Origin: JBDKJS01 sp039806065
Lineage (GTDB): Bacteria > Bacteroidota > Bacteroidia > AKYH767-A > 2013-40CM-41-45
DNA: 13,534 bases
Direction of reading: 5' to 3'
Assembly: GCA_039806065.1 (NCBI GenBank)
Contig: JBDKJS010000108.1
Coordinates: 1-13,534 of the forward strand
The notes under the pieces are model-generated. The model had not been told where the DNA came from and did not search any database. It worked only from the letters and a program-made list of their open reading frames with translations. The position numbers were made by a program, and so were the translations under genes. Positions 6,516 to 13,534 of this stretch are shown here, one piece after another (position 1 is the first letter of the stretch; each line of letters starts with the position of its first letter).

Positions 6516-9500
6516 TTACTTAACCAAGGTAACAGTTCCTACTTGTTTGAATATCTGCCCATCATAGGCAATCGCGTTTATTTTGCATATATAAACATCA
6601 TTCTCGCAGATTGAACCATTGAAGGAGCCATCCCATGCATCATCAAGTGCATTATAGGTTTTCAATAATGCACCCCAACGGTTTAATATATCAACCCTCA
6701 CCGATTTCATATTAATAAATACTGGATTAAAAAAGTCGTTGATACCATCACCATTGGGGGTAAATGCATTGGGTATAAACAATGTCTTACCCTTTAATAT
6801 TTCTATTCGCCTTAGAGATGTATCACGGCAATTGTTTTCATCATTAATTATTAAAGTTACATCATAAATACCTGCTTGGGTATAATAATGTTGTGGCGCA
6901 TAGAGTGATGAAGTATTGCCATCGCCAAATGACCAAGAATAGAGTCCATTTAAACCAGTGTAATTTTCAAAATTAACGAGCGGAGCAATATCATCAATGC
7001 TGGCGCTGTTGTCGGTAAATGACACAACAGGTTTTTCATGAATGGTGATGAAGTCAGGCTTTACCAAAACATTGCGACATCCACTATCTGAAATAGCTGA
7101 AAGTGAAATGGTATATGTGCCAGCATTTTGGTATTTATGAGAAGGATTGAGCATGTTGGCCGACTGATTATCGCCAAAGGTCCATGTGTATTGACTTATG
7201 CCTCCGAATGGAATGGTGGTAAAATTACTGAATAAGGCTGTATCATAAACACAAACATTTTCCGTACTAAAATCAGGCAGTGGCTTTGGATCTATCTGTA
7301 TTGTTTCAGTAGTGGTATCTTTACAACCAAAATCGCTGAAGGCTATGAGTCTTACATCATAAGTTCCCCAATTATTAAATTGGTGAGAGGGATTACGTAG
7401 AGTATAAGTTCCACCATCGCTAGTTTCCCAAAACCAGTCAGCGAATAAACCTAAAGGTAATTGGGATTGATTGCTAAGCGTTACCATTTCGTCCTCACAA
7501 GTTGCATTGTGTGTAAACTTGGCAATAGGATTTGGATGGATGAATAATGCATCGTAAGCAGTATCAGAACATTGATTTTGCGATATGGCCAACAAAACAA
7601 TATTATAGGCACCATAAGTGTTGTAAACTTTAACAGGTGATTCATCATTGCTAATGGTACCATCACCCAAGAGCCAAGTATAACTGATTGGTGTTCCATC
7701 GCCAATTGCAGAATTGTTAACCAAGGTTACCGCTGCTTGATCACAAACATCATTTGCGAGGATGTTGGCGTCTGGTCGATGGTGAATGGTGAGCGGTTGA
7801 CTAATGCTAGCGCTGCATCCTGAGTCAGTTACCACGGTGAGTGTAACGTTTAAATTAGCTGCTTGATCAAAATAAATTAAAGGATGCTGATCATTACTTG
7901 ACATGCCATTGCCAAAATCCCAGTTGTATTGATTGATGATTCCACTGCCTACGATACTTTGATCGTTAAATTGTAAATTTTGATCCTCGCAAATGGCAGG
8001 TAAATTTGAAAATGTTGCTACTGGATTAGGATTTACCATCACCAGTACATTATCCGTATTAATACATCCATTGGCATCAGTCACTGTTACATTAAAGTTT
8101 TGAGTAGTAGTAGCATTAAAATTTATGCTTGGGGTTGTATAATTTCCTGGTTGCCAAATATAATTTATTCCACCACTGGCATCGAGCTGCACAGGCGCTT
8201 GATCACACACTGCTATATCTACACCTGCATCCACAACCGGCAAATTGTTTACTAAAACATATACTTCATCTGTTGCTATGCATCCATTAAGATCAGTAAC
8301 AGTGAGGGTATAATTGGTCGAAACTTGAGGTGAAACACCAATTTGAGGTTGGTTACTTGCACCGGGGTTCCATAAATAGGCAACCCCACCGGAAGCGGTA
8401 AGGACAGTTGCATCACCTATACAAATGGCCACATCTGTTCCTGCATTGGCAGGAGGCAATGGATTAACAATGAGATAAACCGAATCTTGATCAATACAAC
8501 CATTTCCATCTGTTACGGTTAGTACATAGTTGGTACTATTGGCAGGCGAGACATTAATAGTACTGGTATTAAAATTTCCAGGTTGCCATAGATAGGCCAC
8601 TCCCCCTATTCCATTGAGATGCGCCATGCTGTTATAACAAATAGCGGTATCGATACCAGCATTGGCCACTGGTAATTGGTTAACGGAAATCGTTACTGCA
8701 TCGGTATCACTACAACCTGTGGGATTGGTAACAATGAGGGTGTACGTGGTAGTATTGGCAGGATTAACAGAAAATGAATTTTGTGATCCACCGGCTGGCG
8801 ACCAAGCATAAGACCCTACACCACTTGCAGTAAGGGTTATAAAATCACCCAGACAGATGGCTGCATCATTCCCCGCAAATGCGGTTGGCGCTGCAATTAC
8901 ATTTACCACGGCTACATCAGTATCAGTACATCCATTAATATCTGTTACAGTAACGGTGTAATTGGTAGTAACAGCAGGTGATACGGAAATGGAACTTGTA
9001 TTACCGCCAGAGCTCCAAGAATAGACTCCACCTCCACTGGCTGTTAAGGTAGCAAAATTGCCACTACAAATATCTACATCACTTCCAGCATTAGCTGTGG
9101 GATTTGGCGCAACTGTAATATTTACAGTATCTACATTAATACAACCATTTAAATCTGTACCCTGCAAAAAATATTCGGTATTAATTACTGGAGTAACATT
9201 AATTGAAGCTGCAGTTAAGTTAATCGGAGACCACAAATAATTTAACGCACCAGAAGCTGTTAAGCTAGTTGATGCTCCAAGGCAGATGGTGGCATCTGAA
9301 CCGGCACTTACGGCAGGAAGCGGATTTACAATCACGTTTGTTTGTACCGTATCATAGCAACCAACATCATTGGCAACCACTAATTTAATCGCAAAATTTC
9401 CTGATGAATTAAAATAGTAGGATGCATTTGCGCCACTACCTATACCGGTACCATTGTAAAACCACTGCCATGAATTGAGCACACCAACTGTAGTAGTAGA

Positions 9501-11189
9501 ATTATCTAATAGTGAAGTGGTATCTCCTAGACAAACTGTGTTAGCAGTAAAACTTGCAGATGGAACACTACCTCCATATATCACATTTTGTATTAGGGTG
9601 TCCATGCATCCTGCAGCGGTGGTAACTACCAATGTGCAAACATAATTACCAAAGGAAGGGTACAAATGTGATGGATTTTGAGTGGAGGAACTATCGCCAT
9701 CACCAAAAAACCATTGCCAATCCACAATTGAGCCTATTCCTAATGTACTGGCATCAGTAAATGGGATGGGTGCATTGCTACAAATATTGGTATAATTAAA
9801 GAGTGCAACTGGAACATCCGGAGCGGGTAATACCTCTACCGTATCACGTGCAATGCAATCCCCATCTGCCACACTTAGCACGTAAGTTCCGGGGCCACCA
9901 GAGGTAGTACTGGTATTACTACCATTACTCCAACTATAATTAAAGGCACCAGTTACACCACCGGCACCTACCCCAGTAAGAATAGCAGTTTGATTACAAT
10001 TAACCAATTGGTCGATGCCAGCATCTGCTGTAATTCCTGTAACTGTTAGACAATAAGAATAAATCTGTGTACCAACATAGGGGCAATTGTTATCGGTTAC
10101 CGTTACAGTAAAACAATATGGAATGGTGCTAATATCAGCTTGAGTAGGAGTCCAACAAAAAGTACCCGTTTGGTTAGCACTAGCACTGGTATTAAATGAA
10201 CCATTTCCAATGCCAAAATCCCAAGTTAAAAATGTAGATTGCCCTGGGTCTGGATCGGAAGAAAGCACGTTAAAACAATAAGTAGCATCAGCACAAATGG
10301 TAGTTGAAAAATTATTAGTTCCATTAATACCTGTAGCTGTAGGAAGCGTGTTGGTACAATTTACAACATACAATTGTATATCTCTTTCCACTGATCCTAT
10401 GAGCACTCCATTACGATATTCCTTCACAAGCACTGCAAAGACCGTAACTTGCTGTGCAGTGGGTGTCATGCAAATATCACCAGTGGCTGCATTGAATGAT
10501 ACAGGTGGATTACTAGAAACGGGTTGAGTAGCCGAAAACGGAGGATTATAAACGATGGGGTCATTTAAATCTATACCTAAAGGTGTAATCATTGAATATA
10601 CCAGTGAATCTCCATCGGCATCGAATGCACCATGATTAAAACAGAATTGCTGACCTACACATGCAAAAGGTACAGGTTTATTGCTGAAGGTAGGCGATGA
10701 ATTACAATTAGCACTGATATTGTTGAGCGAGGCATAAACAAAAAAATCTTCAGAACCAGGTGAGCTAATATTGGTGATGGCACTGTTTCTACAACATGTT
10801 TGAAATGAAAATAGCCAATCTACGCAATTGGCAGGCAATGTAATAACTCCTCTATAAATCCATTCTTGGATACCTGTGTAGCTTCCACCGTTGCAGGTGG
10901 TGCTAGCTGTAGGACAAACCGGTGATATTTCAATGCCAGTTCCAGGAATAGGGTTTAATGTAAATGCCAAAAATTGATTGCATGATATTGATTCAACATT
11001 GATGGTTACATTAGTGGGTGCCGAAATGCCTGCACAGTCTCTATAAAATGAGAGGGATACTTCATATTGATTACCTCCTAAACATGTATAGGTAATATCT
11101 GCTCCAACTGAATGGGATGCAGCTACCCTACCATTGGATAGCAATAAAAAAATTGTTAAAAGGGCAAATAACCTGTGTAGAATGATCAT
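6516..11189 (-). CDS. Giant secreted PKD / Ig-like repeat protein with T9SS type B (gliding motility-associated) C-terminal domain
   Basis: I prefer the ATG at 11189 (1557 residues), because it opens directly on a signal peptide (core LFALLTIFLLL, likely cleavage VAA-SHS at 24/25). The frame continues open to an ATG at 11327. Order from the preferred start: residues 25-280 form a cysteine-rich N-terminal module starting SHSVGADITYTCLGGNQYEV, common in Bacteroidota surface proteins; 281-385 a cadherin-like region; 388-457 a first Ig-like repeat; 459-622 two PKD-like domains; 626-1055 six Ig-like repeats of about 72 residues; 1056-1464 five more PKD-like domains, with WxFGDG-type motifs in several; 1467-1557 a type B sorting domain (IPNAFTPNGDGIND, then VRVDILNRWG and DAWDGSFNG). 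No catalytic motif is visible. The protein is most likely a surface or secreted adhesin or structural protein carried by the T9SS. The function is inferred from architecture only. Confidence 0.92.
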   Translation of the reverse strand: MIILHRLFALLTIFLLLSNGRVAASHSVGADITYTCLGGNQYEVSLSFYRDCAGISAPTNVTINVESISCNQFLAFTLNPIPGTGIEISPVCPTASTTCNGGSYTGIQEWIYRGVITLPANCVDWLFSFQTCCRNSAITNISSPGSEDFFVYASLNNISANCNSSPTFSNKPVPFACVGQQFCFNHGAFDADGDSLVYSMITPLGIDLNDPIVYNPPFSATQPVSSNPPVSFNAATGDICMTPTAQQVTVFAVLVKEYRNGVLIGSVERDIQLYVVNCTNTLPTATGINGTNNFSTTICADATYCFNVLSSDPDPGQSTFLTWDFGIGNGSFNTSASANQTGTFCWTPTQADISTIPYCFTVTVTDNNCPYVGTQIYSYCLTVTGITADAGIDQLVNCNQTAILTGVGAGGVTGAFNYSWSNGSNTSTTSGGPGTYVLSVADGDCIARDTVEVLPAPDVPVALFNYTNICSNAPIPFTDASTLGIGSIVDWQWFFGDGDSSSTQNPSHLYPSFGNYVCTLVVTTAAGCMDTLIQNVIYGGSVPSASFTANTVCLGDTTSLLDNSTTTVGVLNSWQWFYNGTGIGSGANASYYFNSSGNFAIKLVVANDVGCYDTVQTNVIVNPLPAVSAGSDATICLGASTSLTASGALNYLWSPINLTAASINVTPVINTEYFLQGTDLNGCINVDTVNITVAPNPTANAGSDVDICSGNFATLTASGGGVYSWSSGGNTSSISVSPAVTTNYTVTVTDINGCTDTDVAVVNVIAAPTAFAGNDAAICLGDFITLTASGVGSYAWSPAGGSQNSFSVNPANTTTYTLIVTNPTGCSDTDAVTISVNQLPVANAGIDTAICYNSMAHLNGIGGVAYLWQPGNFNTSTINVSPANSTNYVLTVTDGNGCIDQDSVYLIVNPLPPANAGTDVAICIGDATVLTASGGVAYLWNPGASNQPQIGVSPQVSTNYTLTVTDLNGCIATDEVYVLVNNLPVVDAGVDIAVCDQAPVQLDASGGINYIWQPGNYTTPSINFNATTTQNFNVTVTDANGCINTDNVLVMVNPNPVATFSNLPAICEDQNLQFNDQSIVGSGIINQYNWDFGNGMSSNDQHPLIYFDQAANLNVTLTVVTDSGCSASISQPLTIHHRPDANILANDVCDQAAVTLVNNSAIGDGTPISYTWLLGDGTISNDESPVKVYNTYGAYNIVLLAISQNQCSDTAYDALFIHPNPIAKFTHNATCEDEMVTLSNQSQLPLGLFADWFWETSDGGTYTLRNPSHQFNNWGTYDVRLIAFSDFGCKDTTTETIQIDPKPLPDFSTENVCVYDTALFSNFTTIPFGGISQYTWTFGDNQSANMLNPSHKYQNAGTYTISLSAISDSGCRNVLVKPDFITIHEKPVVSFTDNSASIDDIAPLVNFENYTGLNGLYSWSFGDGNTSSLYAPQHYYTQAGIYDVTLIINDENNCRDTSLRRIEILKGKTLFIPNAFTPNGDGINDFFNPVFINMKSVRVDILNRWGALLKTYNALDDAWDGSFNGSICENDVYICKINAIAYDGQIFKQVGTVTLVK
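8025..9314 (-). repeat. Six tandem Ig-like repeats of about 72 residues within the giant gene
   Basis: Each unit follows the pattern ANAGxDxxIC, then LTASGG, a W-containing strand (YxWxPG), a serine/threonine/asparagine-rich segment (INVSPxxTTNY) and TVTDxNGCxxTD. The first cysteines fall at residues 636, 708, 779, 851, 923 and 995 (numbering from the ATG at 11189), giving a period of 71-72 residues. Units are clearly related in protein but not near-identical in DNA, so they are not recent duplications. A seventh, more distant unit (residues 388-457) is separated from them by two PKD-like domains. Confidence 0.9.
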
Positions 11190-11396
11190 GCGAATAAGTG
11201 TTCTAAAGTATAAAATGGCATGGTCAATCCCAAATAAATATTGGTGAATGACAAAAAAAGCCGTTAGAACTAACAATAAAAGTAGGCTAGACCCTTTTAG
11301 CCCAATGTTAAGGACAATTGGAATCATGTTTCAATATAATACAGAGCAGTTGCCAGGCGGGATTAATAAGTACAACCAGCATGCAATGCTAAAAAC
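11190..11396. other. Spacer between YebC and the giant gene
   Basis: This 207-base stretch is gene-free if the ATG at 11189 is the true start; 138 of those bases are otherwise an in-frame extension of the giant gene. It holds the candidate promoter described separately and a small 5-bp hairpin (AGCAT/ATGCT, about 11380-11392) without a useful T-run. I see no RNA gene or small reading frame of note. Confidence 0.5.
11203..11234 (-). promoter_or_regulatory. Candidate promoter of the giant gene
   Basis: The minus strand shows TTTG (11231-11234), a 20-base spacer and TACTTTAG (11203-11210), one mismatch from TAnnTTTG. The 20-base spacing fits Bacteroidota promoters. The -7 box lies 13 bases before the ATG at 11189 and inside the longer reading frame, which fits the shorter start. 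Confidence 0.35.
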
Positions 11397-12107
11397 TCAA
11401 CTCAGGTTATGATAAACCGCTTGCACATCATCATCTGCTTCAAGTTTTTCTACCAATTCAAGTACTTCGTCAATTTGTTCTTCAGTTACGTTTGCCAAAG
11501 ATGTGGGAATTCGTTCTAATCCCGATTTTTTCACTGCAATATTTTTATCTTCCAATGCCTTTTGCATTTTACCATAATCTGTAAAAGCAGTGTAAATGAT
11601 CATTTCACCGTCATCATTTTTTTCAAGATGGTCGAGCCCAAAATCGATTAATTCAAGTTCTAAATCTTCAGCGTTTAATCCTGCAGAATCTAGGGTGAAA
11701 ACCCCTTTTCTAGTAAATACAAAGTCTAATGAGCCAGTTTTACCAAGGGCCCCATTCCCGCGATTGAAATACATTCTTACATTGGCAACTGTGCGTGTTG
11801 GATTGTCAGTAGCTGCTTCAACTAGCACCGCTACACCAAAAGGCCCATAACCTTCATAAACTACTTCTTCAAAATTAGACTCATCCTTGCTAGAGGCGCG
11901 TTTCACTGCATTTTCTATCCTGTCCTTGGGCATGTTAATACCTTTGGCATTTTGCATGGCTGCTCTAAGGCGTGGATTGTTAGCTGGATCAGGTCCCGAT
12001 TGTTTAACCGCTATTGCTATTTCTTTGCCAATGCGAGTAAATGCTTTTGCCATTTTATCATATCTGGCAAACATTTTGTGTTTTCTTTTTTCAAAAATTC
12101 TCCCCAT
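11397..12107 (-). CDS. YebC/TACO1 family protein
   Basis: The 236-residue protein is full length for the YebC/PmpR/TACO1 family, cytoplasmic proteins described either as DNA-binding regulators or, in more recent work, as translation factors acting at difficult stretches such as polyprolines. Recognisable segments are the start MGRIFEKRKHKMFARYDKMAKAFTRIG (1-27, with MAKAFTRIGKEI shared by Bacteroidota members), GPDPANNPRLRAAMQNAK (38-55), INMPKDRIENAVKRA (57-71), YEGYGPFGVAVLVEAATDNP (84-103) and GSLDFVFTRKG (125-135). The ATG at 12107 gives the expected MGR start. It follows the S41 protease gene after 39 bases and precedes the giant gene by 207 bases, so it may be co-transcribed with the protease. 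No symbol is given because yebC and pmpR are used inconsistently for this group. Confidence 0.95.
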   Translation of the reverse strand: MGRIFEKRKHKMFARYDKMAKAFTRIGKEIAIAVKQSGPDPANNPRLRAAMQNAKGINMPKDRIENAVKRASSKDESNFEEVVYEGYGPFGVAVLVEAATDNPTRTVANVRMYFNRGNGALGKTGSLDFVFTRKGVFTLDSAGLNAEDLELELIDFGLDHLEKNDDGEMIIYTAFTDYGKMQKALEDKNIAVKKSGLERIPTSLANVTEEQIDEVLELVEKLEADDDVQAVYHNLS

Positions 12108-12146
12108 AAAAAATGGACTTTAATATTTATACAATTTGATTTTTAA

Positions 12147-13534
12147 CTACCAATGATCTTCTTCCTCACCACCCTGCATTTCTACTGACCCTGCCAGAGT
12201 ATGAACGCTGCTTCCGGGTTTCCCGATAGCTCCATAAATTCCTTTCCCACTTAAAATATCATCGTACAACTGTTGGTTATTAAAAGTGTTAATAGCTTCT
12301 TTAATTTCTTTATCGTATTTAAACCTTGACTCTAACCTACCATTTTGATAGTAATAGCGTGATGCTATTTCATTTTCTAATACCTCCTTAATTTCAGTAC
12401 GATTGGTTGCAAGGTCACGTTTTTTTGAGGTAGCGATTTTTTGTTTGAGTAAATCAAAGTCAGATTTTATATCTGCTAAGACTTGATCTTTTTCGGCAGC
12501 CTTTTGTAAATCAGCCAATACCCTTTCTGTCCTATTTTCATAATCATATATTTTATCTGAAAGAAACTTTTCGAATTCTTTAAATTCAGAATCAGTAAGT
12601 GAAAATTCCTTAGCAGGAGTAATGGATTGATGAGTTAAAACAAATTGGTTTGCAAAATCAAAAAACAGATAGTTTTTTGCTAACGCTTTGGTTATATTGC
12701 TGAAAGGTTTACTTTCCACATACAGATCAGGAAAGATTCCGTTGCCATCATAAACCGATCTTCCATGCTTAGTCTTAAATTCTACTGAAAGAGAATCGTT
12801 AAAGGCTGCGGCAGCATTTGCTGATGCCCTATTTGTATAGTCTATTGCCTGAATACATCTACCACTTGGTGTGTAATACTTTGCAATAGTTACTTTTAAA
12901 AGTGTATTGTAGCTTAGGTTATAAGTTTGTTGAACAAGTCCTTTGCCGAATGTTCGCTGACCAATGACCACACCTCTATCAAGCTCTTGAATGGCCCCGG
13001 TTACTATTTCGCTCGCACTCGCTGAACCTCTATCAACCAATACTACTACTTTAATAGTAGTATCCACGGCTTGTTTACTAGCATAATACTCTGCATTAAA
13101 TTCTTTCAACTTTCCTTTTTGGAATACTACTTTTTGTCCCTTATCAACAAATAAATTTACAATTTCAACTGCTTCCTTTAGCAATCCACCACCATTACCG
13201 CGCAAATCAAGAATTACATTTTGCATGGCGTTATTTTTTTTAAGTTCTATTAGTGCTTCTCGCACTTGTTCTGAAGCATCATCTAAAAACTGCGTTAACT
13301 TGATATAGCCAGTTTGTTCATTCACCATTCCATAATAGGGAACATTTTTAAACTTGATTTCATCACGAATAACCTTTATGGCCACGGGCGAAGAGGCACC
13401 AATTCTTTCCAACAATAAATTAACCTCAGTACCTTTCTGCCCTCTCATGTAGTCGCTCACTTGATCTACTGATTTACCTTTGGTACTGCTTCCATTGACA
13501 GAAAGAATTTTATCACCTACTTTAACACCAGCCT
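12147..13534 (-). CDS. S41 family C-terminal processing peptidase, N-terminal part missing
   Basis: The frame is open to the window edge; a GTG at 13460 is internal, because the residues before it (AGVKVGDKILSVNG) are the end of a PDZ domain. S41 (CtpA/Prc-type) proteases act outside the cytoplasmic membrane and trim or degrade proteins from the C-terminus. The catalytic Ser-Lys dyad is visible: the middle serine of GSASASE (codon 13017-13019) and the lysine of FGKGLVQ (codon 12942-12944), 25 residues apart as in E. coli Prc. LDLRGNGGG about 60 residues before the serine is the usual substrate-pocket loop, and TPSGRCIQ follows the lysine. After the core comes a charged, helical C-terminal extension of about 200 residues, typical of Bacteroidota members, ending in GGEEEDHW. 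Signal peptide and most of the PDZ domain lie outside the window. YebC follows after 39 bases. Confidence 0.94.
   Translation of the reverse strand, partial: AGVKVGDKILSVNGSSTKGKSVDQVSDYMRGQKGTEVNLLLERIGASSPVAIKVIRDEIKFKNVPYYGMVNEQTGYIKLTQFLDDASEQVREALIELKKNNAMQNVILDLRGNGGGLLKEAVEIVNLFVDKGQKVVFQKGKLKEFNAEYYASKQAVDTTIKVVVLVDRGSASASEIVTGAIQELDRGVVIGQRTFGKGLVQQTYNLSYNTLLKVTIAKYYTPSGRCIQAIDYTNRASANAAAAFNDSLSVEFKTKHGRSVYDGNGIFPDLYVESKPFSNITKALAKNYLFFDFANQFVLTHQSITPAKEFSLTDSEFKEFEKFLSDKIYDYENRTERVLADLQKAAEKDQVLADIKSDFDLLKQKIATSKKRDLATNRTEIKEVLENEIASRYYYQNGRLESRFKYDKEIKEAINTFNNQQLYDDILSGKGIYGAIGKPGSSVHTLAGSVEMQGGEEEDHW

Noticed and set aside
7481..7705. 74-residue minus-strand frame, and short plus-strand frames at 9058-9240 and 10297-10527, within the giant gene
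   Set aside because: They lie in other frames of a well-supported gene and show no domain, start signal or composition of their own.
8025..9314. The repeated DNA in the giant gene as a CRISPR-like or satellite array
   Set aside because: The repeats are coding, about 215 bases long and diverged in DNA; they reflect tandem protein domains.
11596..12146. Several 64-84-residue plus-strand frames opposite the YebC gene
   Set aside because: They are antisense to a conserved gene and have no recognisable product.
13458..13460. GTG at 13460 as the start of the S41 protease
   Set aside because: The frame continues upstream into clear PDZ-domain sequence, so the gene begins outside the window.

Overview
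The window looks like AT-rich chromosomal DNA from a member of the Bacteroidota, possibly from the Chitinophagales/Sphingobacteriales side of the phylum. The evidence is two secreted proteins with type IX secretion (T9SS) C-terminal sorting domains (one type A, one type B), a DUF4476 protein, the Bacteroidota form of YebC, and several matches to the Bacteroidota -7 promoter box TAnnTTTG upstream of genes. All genes but one are on the minus strand. The order therefore reads from right to left, and both end genes run off the window. I see no tRNA, rRNA, CRISPR array, insertion sequence or phage gene, and no gene-free stretch longer than about 210 bases.

Right part (12147-13534 and 11397-12107): the C-terminal portion of an S41 carboxyl-terminal processing protease with the end of its PDZ domain, then a YebC/TACO1 family protein. 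Next is a giant secreted multidomain protein (6516-11189, 1557 residues from the start I prefer). It carries a signal peptide, a cysteine-rich N-terminal region, seven Ig-like repeats of about 72 residues, seven PKD-like domains and a T9SS type B sorting domain. It is probably exported to the cell surface or medium.

Middle part (4333-6414): a compact run of a STAS-domain protein, a small T9SS type A cargo protein and ribonuclease Z. The last two overlap by one base, so they are probably co-translated. Facing them is the only plus-strand gene (3526-4272), a secreted DUF4476 protein. It has its own strong Shine-Dalgarno sequence and a good intrinsic terminator that ends at the 3' end of rnz.

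Left part (1-3403): a DinB-like DUF1569 protein, then pyrR and pyrB, which serve pyrimidine biosynthesis and salvage and are separated by 24 bases. After a 137-base spacer holding a perfect 9-bp inverted repeat comes a partial PLP-dependent enzyme of the alpha-oxoamine synthase fold (KBL/BioF-like) with an atypical N-terminal active-site loop.

Most of the content is ordinary housekeeping and surface-protein biology. I did not find a convincing new system. The most informative structural signal is the very regular cysteine spacing in the giant protein: 58 residues in six PKD-like domains, and 47 residues in six of seven Ig-like repeats (46 in the other).
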